In this document: positions 41,016-64,000 of the stretch, one piece after another
Numbering within the stretch: position 1 is the first letter of the stretch
Layout of the letters: the number at the start of each line of letters is the position of its first letter
DNA from: Branchiostoma floridae
Lineage: Eukaryota; Chordata; Leptocardii; Amphioxiformes; Branchiostomatidae
Reading direction: 5' to 3'
NCBI RefSeq assembly: GCF_000003815.2
Contig: NC_049996.1
Location: 16,066,258 to 16,130,257, forward strand
Length of the DNA stretch: 64,000 nt
Position numbers and translations under genes: made by a program
Notes under the pieces: model-generated
The model's database searches: none
What the model saw: the letters and a program-made list of their open reading frames with translations, nothing else
Told to the model about the DNA's origin: nothing

Positions 41016-42671
41016 GGCACCTCACACCTACGGGGGTTCGTGGATCATAGAATTCTGGGGGGAAAATCGGCCAGGGGTGGCCTGTGTAACACAAACTCTG
41101 CTGTCCGGGGCTTTAACTGGCCCCTCTAGGAGGCCGGCGGATGTTGGACGGGCTGCTATAATAAGAGATTTCATCAGGCTTGGCCAGGGGAGTCAGTCCA
41201 CGCTTAGGTCAATGTTTTCCTGCTGCGCGGCGGGGCCAACTCCTCTGGTAGCAAAACTTCCCTAGCAAATTATTCTCCCTATAACAGCCAGCGTGGTCAG
41301 TCTGGTAGAGACTACCGTAGTGGCTACTGGGTACCGAAATGATCACGAAAAGATTGAGCCCACCACGCCAGCCAGAGAAAATATATTGCGCCAGTGGTTA
41401 CTACCTAGACTCTTCATTCCAACGGCAAAGCTCAATTCGTCAGGTTCGCTTCGGCACAAAAGTGGATGGTGAAATCGCCATTTGAAAGAGCTACTGGGGC
41501 CTGGGTTCGTAACACGTACCTGGGTCAGAGAACGCGTTTTCTGTGCAAAGTGTGCTGGGAGGAGTATCCTGGCGACAACATGATTTACATTTGAGGAACA
41601 TTTCAACGATCCTTAGGAGTTAGTGAATTGACCTGTCTTTTCTAATTAGCTGTACTTGTATTGAATTGTTCTGCCAGTTCATTCCAGTGACGCTGATCAA
41701 AGAGTGATGGATGTCACTCGAAACGTCGGAAAGTAAATCTCTAATTCTATCCAGTTGTAGAGATTGAATTGTATTTGAAGACTGATAAACTGTGTGCAAT
41801 ATCCTACTTGTGATATTCTTTATACACCGTACGGTTTGTATATACGGTCTATGTGTTCTTGTGTGTCAATGTTTTTGTGCTTATATGTTTGTTGCTAAGG
41901 ACCACAGAAAGAGTAGCTGCAATGTACATCATACTCGCTGTCAAGCTAATCGTGAATCTGAACGAAAAACTCCTGACCTGATCAGCCTTTGAAAAACGGC
42001 GAAGGCCGAAGCGATGTATTTTTCAAGGTTAAATAAACGTCGTAAAAGGTACAACAATTGGAAATTAAAGACAAATGGAATGTCTTCGCTTCTTGCAAGA
42101 CTGCGTTAAGTCCTGGACATACTGTACTTCTCATGCTTAATGTTGACTGAAGGTTGAAAAAATACAGCTTAACTCACAACTGGCACTAAAAGACAAAGGA
42201 AGGTCATCTTGCAAGGCACAACATCATGTCTCTACTCAAACCATAACCTTGCCATTCTGGCGAAGGTAATGACAAAGGAAGGGTACCTTGCAAGGCTACA
42301 CCAAGGACAAACTGGCGGACACGTTCTATTCAACACGTAGCATGTTTAATTCAACAATGTGACATGACGCTGTGGACAAAGTGGCGACTTTTTGTAACAA
42401 AGTAGCGGGTTGTCTTCGACTATTTTGTGACGTTTTGATCGACAATGTGACATTCTACTCAACAATGGGCAGTGTTTAACTCTTACACATGAACCCTGGG
42501 CTGAGTTTAACACGTAATTTCTCAGTTTACCAAGTCATTAACTGTGGTGTTTCGTGTAATTGCAGCAGTGAAGATCATGTGCAAACTTCAAGTTACAAGT
42601 AGTGTGAAAGTGTGGATGGAGATATTCGAAGTGCAAGTGTACGATTGAACACTGGGACTTGTGTGTGAATG

Positions 42672-42752
42672 TAGCCTGAGTACCATCCTTCGTAGCTTGC
42701 AAGCGAAAGTACTGAGCCAGCGGTCACTACGGAGGATGGTACTCAGGCTAGT
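42672..42752. repeat. short hairpin
   Basis: TAGCCTGAGTACCATCCT and AGGATGGTACTCAGGCTA flank a 40-bp loop; arms extend a few bases with CGTAG/CTACG. Possibly a solo foldback element. Confidence 0.75.
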
Positions 42753-42769
42753 GTGAATGTGGGGAAATT

Positions 42770-43135
42770 CCCAATGTATATGTTGAGACACATCTGTGTA
42801 AATGTGAGGATTTTTTCCCAATGCAAATGAAGGACTGAACACATCTGTGTTAATGTGAGGGCATTCCTAGTGTAAATGTGAGACACTGAACACATCAATG
42901 TAAATGTGAGGATATTCCAAGTGTAAGTGTAAGACGGAACAGTGGATGTGAGGATGTTTTCAGTGTAAATGTGAGACGAAACGCTTGTGTAAATGTGAGA
43001 CTGTACTGTGAACACATCAGTGTAAATGTGAGGATATTCCCAAGGTAAATGTGAGACTGAAAACATCTGTGTAAATGTGAGATTATTCCCAGTGTTAAGT
43101 GTGAGGTATCTTTTGTGTAGGTGTACTGTTGTATA
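42770..43135. repeat. tandem repeat, GTGTAAATGTGAG units
   Basis: About nine 35-45-bp units with CATCTGTGTAAATGTGAG and GATATTCCCAGTGTAAATG. Intergenic, downstream of the receptor gene. Confidence 0.85.
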
Positions 43136-43739
43136 TTTGAGGTACAAGAATCAGGTTTCTGCCTTGGAGATGAAAGGTCACGTCAGTTGTTTTTGTGGCA
43201 AGAGACGACCGAAACACGGTATCACACCAGCACAGCACTAAGTCTCCTCTAAGTGTTCGGAGTACAGCCTACTACAAGAGTTACACGTAAGACTTTTTTC
43301 GGTACTGGCCATAAATGTACAAGCTTGAATTTTAAGTTACAATGCATGGTTAGGAGGATGTATTGTACAAAGTTAATGCAGAATATAGCAAATTATTTAC
43401 AAACAGACCACTTACCAGTTCAGACCAAATACCATTCATATACAATAGAACACTTTGGGGTCTGATATCATGACAGTTAGTTAACTGTTGCATTGATGGC
43501 AAAAATAGACGTATTTGCACACTTCTACAGGTACATGTACAGGCTATATGGGAATATCTAAGGATACATACAGCTATATTATATACACACAATCATACAT
43601 TATGCAACAGTGCTGGTATCATACTACAACGATGGAGCTAAATTTCAAATTATTTCCTAACCAACAGTTCATGAAGATGTTATTTTAGCATAGCTTGTCC
43701 TCCTATCATGGCTTAAAGTCCAGTGTCAAACATTTCAGG

Positions 43740-44440
43740 TCATCTGCAACTGTCATCTGAGACATTACAACTGTAGGACATTACTGCAGTAATGTGTGCT
43801 GTAGAAATGCTGTAGTAATGTGTGCTTAAGTACTACTGTAGTAGTGTGCTGCAGTAATACTACAGTAATATGTGCTACAGTAATACCACAGTAATGTGTG
43901 CTGTAGTAATATTCTGCAGTACTGCTGCAGCAATGTGTGCTGCAGTAATGTCCTGCAGTAATCTGATGTGGTTATGTGTTGTAGTAACGCTGCAGTAATG
44001 TGTGCTGCAGAAGTGTTGTAGTAATGTGTGCTGCAGTACTGATGTAGTAATGTTTGCTGCAGTAATGCTACAGTAATGTGTGCCGCAGTAATGTGTGCTG
44101 CAGTAATGTGCTTCAGTAATATGTTCTGTAGTAATGCTACAGTAATGTGTGCTACAGTAATGTGTGCTGCAGTAATGTGTGCTGTAGTAACACGGCAGTA
44201 ATGCTGAAGTAACGTGTGCTGTAGTAATGTGTGCTACAGTAATACTGCAGTAATGTGTGCTGCAGTAATGCTACAGTAATGTGTGATGTAGTAATACTGA
44301 AGTAATGCTACAGCACTTTGTGCAACAGTAATGCTGCAGTAATCTGCTGCAATTATATCTGCTGTAGTAAGGTGTGCTGCACCTTTGCACTAATGCAATA
44401 CTACAGTAGTCTTGCAGTAATGTCTGCTGCAGTGATGCAA
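43740..44440. repeat. trinucleotide-like minisatellite, GCTGCAGTAATGTGT units
   Basis: Several dozen short (9-22 bp) units of GC(T/A)(G/A)CAGTAATGTGTG. Intergenic, downstream of the receptor gene. Confidence 0.9.
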
Positions 44441-44867
44441 ATCAATTCATTCTTTGGTTGACATTAAAATCCTACGTGAGCACAGCTGTCAAATTACAGA
44501 ATCTTGCACTGAGGAAAAGCATCTTACATTATCTGCTACAGTTCATTAACATAACCTGTCACGCTGCCCATCCATACAGGACATATGAATCAGATATATA
44601 TAAATATACATTATGTACACTCCTTTTGGCCTTTCTAAGGTTGCTAGCTTTGCCATGATTCTCCCCTACCCTTGGCACCCACTGGAAGGGCAAGGTGTAA
44701 TAAACAGCTAAATGAGTGAGCTACACCCAACAAGATCTCTGGAAGTCACAACAATTGCTGCTAAATTTTCTCTGCTTTTCACTGTTTAGACTCAAATCTT
44801 GGAGGCAATTATAATTAGAGCATTATGTTTGAAGTACAAATACAGATTACCCTTCTTCAGGAAATGT

Positions 44868-45190
44868 AGACGGTAACCAAGGTGATGGTTACCCCGAGAG
44901 ATTGTTACCAAGGTGATGGTTACCCCTGGAGATTGTTACCAATGTGATGGTTACCCCCAGAGATTGATACCAAGGTGGTCACCCTGGAGATTGTTTCCTC
45001 TGGAGATTGTTACCCTGGTGATGGTTACCCCTGGAGATTGTTACCAAGGTGGTTACCAAGGAGATGGTTACCCCTGGAGATTGTTATCACAGTGATGGTT
45101 ACCCCCGGAGATTGTTACCAGGTGATGGTTACCCTGGAGATGGTTACCATGGTGATGTTTACCCATGGCAACAGTAACCCCTGACGATGG
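44868..45190. repeat. tandem repeat, GGTGATGGTTACCCC units
   Basis: About eleven units of 25-31 bp with GAGATTGTTACCAAGGTGA and TGGTTACCCCTGGAG. It lies 600-900 bp beyond the receptor stop codon and may fall in a long 3' UTR. Confidence 0.88.
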
Positions 45191-45789
45191 TTATCCTTGG
45201 TACTGATCACAAGGTCCTGACATGCAAAGCTGCTGATTGACTCCACACTTTCCTTACACTGTACAGACTGGTAAGTAAAATGCAATCTGCGCCTCTGATA
45301 ACACATTTGTGCTTCAGAGTTTTTCACAGCACAGCAAGTCCTGATTCTTGTTCTGATACCTATGCCTGTATTGGCACAACTGTACTGTCATGGCTAGAAA
45401 ATCTGCATCAAATTTTGTCTCTACTTTTAAATTTCAATACCCTTCACAATAGAATCATGTATCCTGCGTCCTACTTGAATTAATACCTTCAAACAAATTT
45501 GATCTACTACCCCCCTAATTTTCTGTACGAATGCTGGAACTTCCCATAGTTTCTGCACTGATGCAGCAACTTCTTATCATAATTTATACACTAGCGCTAC
45601 AACTTCCCATGCTTTTTACAGGAATGCCACAGCCCACATAATCTCTGCACTAATTGTGATACCAGCACTTCCTGTAGTTTCTGCAGGAAGCTGTAGCTTG
45701 AATAGCTTCTATAGGAATGCTGCAACTCCTTGCAGCCCCATGTTTCTCCACTAATGCTGCAGCCCCCTACTTTCTGCAGAATTCCGCAG

Positions 45790-59225
<13,436 letters not shown>

Positions 59226-59229
59226 GTTG

Positions 59230-60830
59230 TCACTAGACAGTCGGTCTTCGGCTCACATCACTGCCCAGGCGAAGCACGCCGTGACGTCAGTGATATCAGT
59301 CCGCGGGGCGGTGATATGGGGGAGAACCGTTTGATATGTGTATGGGGTGTGGCAAGAACGAAGGTGTGTGTGCTAATATCATGGCTAGTTTTACGCCTTT
59401 GGGTGCTTCTGATGATGATAAAAGGCTTCGCAACACACGCATTACAAAGTGAACCTGTAGTTTAGAGAGGTTCAAGTGGTCGCTATGCCAGTAACTACCG
59501 AAAAACGATAAGGACACAGACTAAGCTGATGTTTATATGGGAAACGGCCACTGGATTTGATATTTCGAAAACTACTAGTATTCATTTTTCAGATTTGAAG
59601 AGATTGAGTATAACTCTTAGCCATACGAAAATCCGAGCAGCCTATCTAACGTTACGTCACAAGGATTAAAAAATCTAATGTGTTAATCTGATAATAAAAA
59701 AAAAGCGTTGAACTTCTCTTCTTCTTGCGTCATGCTTACAGGCATCTTCGTGACCTTCTACACGACCTTGAGCAGGCGATGTGATGTCATGGTGACACCA
59801 TGGTGATGTTCCCCGCGTTCCCTGTGGCCTCCCTGCTGATTAGATGCGTCGCCTTGTCTGTCATGACGTGGGTCGGGTTTTGCCGAGTAGATAAAAGTAT
59901 TAAAACCTTCTTGGTTTTACGTGATTCCTCACGCAACTATTAACGTTAGGTTTTCTGGCGGTGGAAGGCTGCTGTGAAAAAAACTACTAGTATCTACTCA
60001 GAAGGATAGGCTGAGCATGGCATAAATTGTATAAAAATCCATAGACACTTTTTGTCAGCTACGCTTCTTCTGTAACCCTTATCCCCTATAGAAGGCCTTT
60101 TCCAGTGTTCTAACTACTGTATAACGTTAACTTTATAAGCCATCGCTTTGATATACATTAACAGGTTAAAGTCAAATTTCTGCATTTATAAATTCTTGAT
60201 TTGCACACACCTCCATAAAACTATTTTGTTCTTCTAGCATTAAAAAAAGTGCGCATACCAGGCAGAAGATTTGAAGTACCAATTTTTATTCACAATCATT
60301 CCAAAAAGAAGAAAATGAATGTGTTACTTAAATGCTAACCTCCAGAAAAATCTCTACTGGCACTAGCCGGTTAAATATTAGCCATGTCCATTTGCCCCAG
60401 TAAAACTTGATTATTAAAGAAGTCAAACCCAGAGCCAACACTAGTATTCGAGTAGTCTCTTTTTACAATAATATCTATCATTATCCATTGTCACATGTAA
60501 CGTTACGACTTATGACCCCTATGTTTTTACCATGTACTTGCAATTAGCATCCGGTATGAACTTACAAATAAACTTTCACCATTAAAATGCAAGTACGTAT
60601 ACTAGTACTGTCGTCGAAGAAAACAACAAAGACCCTTTCTACACATAAGAACTGAAGAAAACTGTTTCCTATTAAAATAACTAAAATTACTGATACCTGT
60701 AGTATTCTCAAACACCAATAGAATATGCCGTATTGTATATATGAAATATCCGCGTTTGTTATTGTTATTGTAGTGCAGAAATAATAGACCAAAAGCTATT
60801 TGGTTTGCAATGTATACGAACTTTTGGGCC
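59230..60830. other. intergenic, no gene recognised
   Basis: Upstream flank of the receptor gene. GC-moderate near 59230-59330 (GACGTCAGTGATATCAGTCC), then AT-rich without conserved frames. Confidence 0.5.
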
Positions 60831-60834
60831 AGTC

Positions 60835-60957
60835 CTTTTAAGAACCTTCCTAATAAGCAATTTCGTTGTTCCAAAGGCGCATGCACGACGAGGCGTATTT
60901 TGGGTAAGATGTCAAAGGTGAAGGCTCCTAACTTATAACACTGTTGTTGTCTAGATC
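60835..60957 (+). repeat. ~125-bp direct repeat, copy 1
   Basis: AATAAGCAATTTCGTTGTTC, CGCATGCACGACGAGGCGTA, GATGTCAAAGGTGAAGGCTC and TTGTTGTCTAGA are shared with 63645-63775. The GCGCATGCACG core resembles an NRF1 site, hinting at a duplicated promoter segment. Confidence 0.8.
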
Positions 60958-61309
60958 ACTGTTTGAAACAAACGTGTTTTGCTACTGTTTCAGGGGTTTT
61001 AAGTCTTTAAACACACTGGCGCGCCAAATCTTTTTTGTTGTTGTTGGGGGTGGTGGGTGGGTGGGTGGGGGGGGGGGGGCGAGAGGTTCGGTGCGCGTCA
61101 CTCCACCGTCGTGGTGCGTATATCGCGTAAAGTGCCTTTTTCAGGGAAAAATCACCGGTGAGTATCGAACACGAAACATATCAGTTTTGAGCCCATCTCT
61201 TCAGCCGTTACGCCACACTGACGCCATATGACAATGTACCCGCAACGCACCTTATTGCGCATGAGCACTTGGAACCACGATAACGCTTATTGTGGCAATT
61301 TGTTACTCA

Positions 61310-61650
61310 GCGGGCTAGGGTAAGTGCTAGGGCTAGGGTAAGGTTAAGGGTTATGGCAACTTATGGTCTTTGTTAGCGTTATTTAAGGGTTTGCGTTACG
61401 GTTTGGGTTAGGGTTAGGTTAGGTTAGGTTACGTTAGGGTAAGGGTTAGGGTAAATGGTGGGGTTTGGGTTTAGTGCATGTAGTGTTAGAGTTAGGGTTA
61501 GCGATAGTGTTAGGCTCAGGAGTTTGGGTTTGTGTTAAGGATAGGGTAAGGGTAAGTGTAAGTGTGGGGGTTAGGGTTAGGGTTAGGGTTAGGGTTAAAG
61601 TTAGGGTTAGGGTTAGGGTTAGCGTTAGGGTAAGTGTAAGGGTTAGGGTT
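61310..61650. repeat. interstitial telomere-like (TTAGGG)n and variants
   Basis: Runs of GGGTTAGGGTTAGGGTTA with degenerate units (GGTAAG, GGTTAGCG). The purest part is 61570-61630. It adjoins and overlaps the end of the claudin-like reading frame. Confidence 0.92.
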
Positions 61651-62377
61651 TTTAAGCTTGCGCCCGGCGAAAATGAAGCCGACCCCTCCCCCCAACGCGA
61701 AGAACACTTGTACAATCATCATCACGAAAGAGTAGCTTAACGTGACAGACTCTCCAGGTAGGCTCTCCTTGGCGGACGCCGGTAAAACTATCGGTGGCGG
61801 CGAAGATGCCGGCAGCGATGCGGCATAGACGATGGCAGCCATGACACCACAGATCCCTGTAGAAAATAAATCAATTACTAGTACCGAAAATAATTTTATC
61901 AGGTTGGTAGAACATAGGATATTGGAGATTTCTTTTGCGCAACCAGAATGTCTCTCACTTGCTGACGTTTCGATGTCTGTCAGACATCTTCCTCAGAGCT
62001 TCTAACTGGAGTTCTGCTTCTCGCCACTATATGTAGCCAATGTAGGTGGCGCCTTTTTCGACAACTGTATATAGATTTAGTTAATGTTTAGTTAAGTGGA
62101 AGTGTACAATCCAACTAGGCTTCTTCCCTCCTCCAGCACCTTTATTTACTTTCTTTACTTTAATTTATTGTTATTGTTTTTTATATGTGCGAAAGAAATA
62201 AACAAATACCTCCGGCGATGACCATGGCCCCGCCGATCTTCAGAGCCGTCTTGTTGCCCTTGGTTATGCACTTCCCGGCGGCGAGGCAGCCCAGAGCCGC
62301 CCCGACGGTGAGGAGCAGCAGCCCGAGAACGGCGAACACGCGGGTGGCATAGAAGGAACTGAGCAGCTGACTGGTGT
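61516..62377 (-). CDS. claudin/PMP22-like tetraspan membrane protein, last two exons (partial)
   Basis: Exons 62377-62210 and 61855-61516 join in phase 1 (GGAG|GTATTT; CTACAG|GG). They encode DTSQLLSSFYATRVFAVLGL, LLLTVGAALGCLAAGKCITK, GNKTALKIGGAMVIAGGICG, VMAAIVYAASL, then a short polar loop and YSFVMMIVQVFFALGGGVGF, IFAGRKL. This gives three hydrophobic segments (the second has the (A/G)G(I/L)CG pattern), as in TM2-TM4 of the PMP22/EMP/claudin superfamily; TM1 and the first loop would be in an upstream exon, not found. After RKL the frame stays open through telomere-like repeats as PN-rich residues until a stop at 61516-61518. Subfamily is not determined. Confidence 0.72.
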
Positions 62378-62429
62378 CTAAAGGAAATATAAGAGCTCGT
62401 CATTGCATCAACAATCCCTCAACCGAGAC

Positions 62430-62535
62430 GGGGGCCGATACCGAATTCCCCGACTGTGAGGAGCAGCAGCCCAAGCACGGCGATGGCGCGGGTGGCATAG
62501 AAGGCACCGGGCAGCTGACTGGCGTCTAAAGGAAA
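62430..62535 (-). repeat. boundary repeat: acceptor and 5' half of the claudin-like exon
   Basis: GTTTCCTTTAG|ACGCCAGTC and codons DASQLPGAFYATRAIAVLGL, LLLTVG reproduce the start of the exon at 62377 (DTSQLLSSFYATRVFAVLGL). The copy breaks off after VGE, without a donor, next to an ACCGAGACGGGGGCCGATAC block that also occurs near 6190. Confidence 0.88.
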
Positions 62536-62553
62536 CAACGAACAACGGGACAC

Positions 62554-62790
62554 TACTACTGTCACATCATCCACGATATTCGGGCGTATCGATTGAAGTT
62601 CGGCCATATCTAAGATCGACAGAGGGTTGCGCGTATTTTTCACCTGAAAACCGCCCCTGTCACATATAAGCCATACTTTGTACTTGTACAATTGTTGTGC
62701 AATAAAGTTATAATTATAAGCGAGGCTCGAGCGATTGCCGCAGCTGCAGAATCGTCGTTCGATCGACTTTCGTCAAATGTGACAGGGGTA
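62554..62790. mobile_element. MITE, 'TGTGACAGGGGTA' family (copy 2)
   Basis: Close match to 18804-19031: ATCGACAGAGGGTTGCGC, GTACAATTGTTGTGCAATAA and the right end AAATGTGACAGGGGTATA. Confidence 0.87.
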
Positions 62791-62799
62791 TAAAGACAG

Positions 62800-62995
62800 T
62801 TGGTGGCGTCGCCTGTGGCATAACTGGTAGACTGGGGCCAAAAGGTCCCGAGTTCGATAACCGCCGTGCCCCCGACATTGTGCCCTTGGGAAATGCACTT
62901 TACCCAGGTGTCAACATGGGTCCCTGACTTCGGTCGGGAGATGAAAGACTACCTTTACCTTCTCTCTGCTAGAAGGTACTTTAAAAATAAGCTAC
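62800..62995 (+). repeat. tRNA-derived SINE
   Basis: Head GCCTGTGGCATAACTGGTAG, B-box-like GGTCCCGAGTTCGATAACC, tail ATTGTGCCCTTGGGAAATGC and ACTTCGGTCGGGAGATGAAA; a second tail-like segment (ACTTCGGTTGGGGAAGTAAA) follows at 63090-63130. Confidence 0.72.
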
Positions 62996-63644
62996 TAACG
63001 TGTTAACAAACTAAAGTGCAGTGCCACATATTGTTTTCGTGTGTCCAAAAAGCAAATAACAGAAAGACAGTTTAATCCGTCCAACCAGGTGTAAAATGGG
63101 TACTTGACTTCGGTTGGGGAAGTAAAAGGCAGTGGACGGAGAGATATCGGCTCTGCCTTCCAATACCGTGCCCTAGACACAGGGGATAACAACCCACTGC
63201 CCCTACAGCCTGTAACAGGCTATGGGACTACCTTTACATTTTGCCTTTTACCCATGACCCTAGCCCTAGGCATATTACAGTGGTGCGACTTCTTACAACA
63301 ATTAAGCTCAAACAACCACACCTTAATATCTATTCTATTCTATAATGGGAAGGTATGAATCATGACAGTCTTTTTGTTCTGGCGGACGTTTCGTTCGTTC
63401 ACAGCCGATGGACCCGCCTGTGAGAAACAAGGCTAGTTCTGAATACATACGAGAGATATACTATATAGTACGTGCCTCCTGGTTTCAGCTAGTTTGTAAA
63501 GCTAATAACGTCACATTTCCACAAAGGGCCCCGGTCGGGCAGTTTTGGGGAACGAAAAGTACGACATAAAAGACAAAAAAAAACCCCACAAAACGGACCA
63601 AAGATAATTCAACAGCATGCCTTGTGCATATTTACTGGCCCCGG

Positions 63645-63775
63645 GTCAGCCCTTTTAAGATCCACCCTAATAAGCGAATTCGTTGTTCCAAGCGCGCATG
63701 CACGACGAGACGTATTGTGGGTAATATGTCAAAGGTGAAGGCTCCTAACTTGTAAACAGCTGTTGTCTAGACCAT
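63645..63775 (+). repeat. ~125-bp direct repeat, copy 2
   Basis: Second copy of 60835-60957, 2.8 kb away, same orientation; the two flank the claudin-like exons. Followed at 63800 and 63955-64000 by more (TTAGGG)-like sequence. Confidence 0.8.
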
Positions 63776-64000
63776 GCTTGATACAATCGTCGTTAAAGGT
63801 TAGGGTTAGTTTCCTATCCACACCGCGCACTCATTGGATCATCCTTCATATGTGATTAAGATATGGGGATAGCGCCGAAGTCGCGCGGCAAAGCCGGAAC
63901 CCTTGCCAGCTGTTAACAAATATAACGAAGGGCCAATGAGCGCGCAGTGAAGATAGCGTTAGGGTTAGAGTTAGGGTTTGGATTGGGTAAGGGTAAGTGT

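Noticed and set aside
61446..61740. Plus-strand frame VRVRVSVRVR across the telomere-like repeat
   Set aside because: Simple-repeat translation with no support; the opposite strand continues a recognisable membrane-protein exon.

Overview
This is a eukaryotic, metazoan window. Its genes are split by GT-AG introns and packed among many short dispersed repeats. Protein sequence, small dense introns, abundant MITE and SINE debris, and especially minisatellites built from copies of exon-intron boundaries point to a cephalochordate (amphioxus, Branchiostoma). I recall such boundary minisatellites being described in amphioxus under the name 'mirages' at the Adh locus; that memory should be verified. 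Five runs of N (about 100 to 393 bases) mark assembly gaps.

Layout. (1) 182-17302, minus: a MAP3K2/MAP3K3 (MEKK2/3) orthologue, from its start codon to the middle of the kinase domain. The 3' end lies beyond position 1, and part of the PB1 domain is missing, probably in the gaps. (2) About 15968-17130: a 5'-truncated LINE reverse transcriptase inside MAP3K intron 1. (3) 17300-24600: putative MAP3K 5' region and intergenic DNA with MITEs, SINEs, tandem repeats and a CRE/E2F-like promoter candidate near 20700. (4) 25327-31747, minus: a complete three-exon gene for a 1042-residue Thr/Ser/Val/Pro-rich protein that I do not recognise, probably a nuclear cofactor-like protein. (5) 35403-36121, plus: TMEM230, complete in two coding exons. 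(6) 36150-45790: mostly intergenic repeats and MITEs. (7) 45790-59225, minus: a complete TGF-beta/activin type I receptor (ALK4/5/7 group) with two ectodomain exons. (8) 61516-62377, minus: the last two exons of a claudin/PMP22-like tetraspan gene whose reading frame runs into telomere-like repeats.

Two points stand out. First, in at least four genes the splice-site regions, a piece of exon plus the adjacent donor or acceptor, have been copied 1 to about 30 times into the neighbouring intron. This gives arrays of decoy splice sites next to conserved exons. Second, the receptor gene carries two adjacent ectodomain exons of identical length (264 nt) and identical phase (1-1), each with a full set of ten cysteines. 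Use of only one gives a 507-residue receptor, close to the vertebrate length; use of both gives 595 residues. Mutually exclusive ligand-binding domains are therefore a concrete and testable possibility.

The MAP3K and the type I receptor are both signalling kinases, but nothing here shows that they are co-regulated. All splice sites were read by eye from conserved protein sequence, phase and GT/AG signals.
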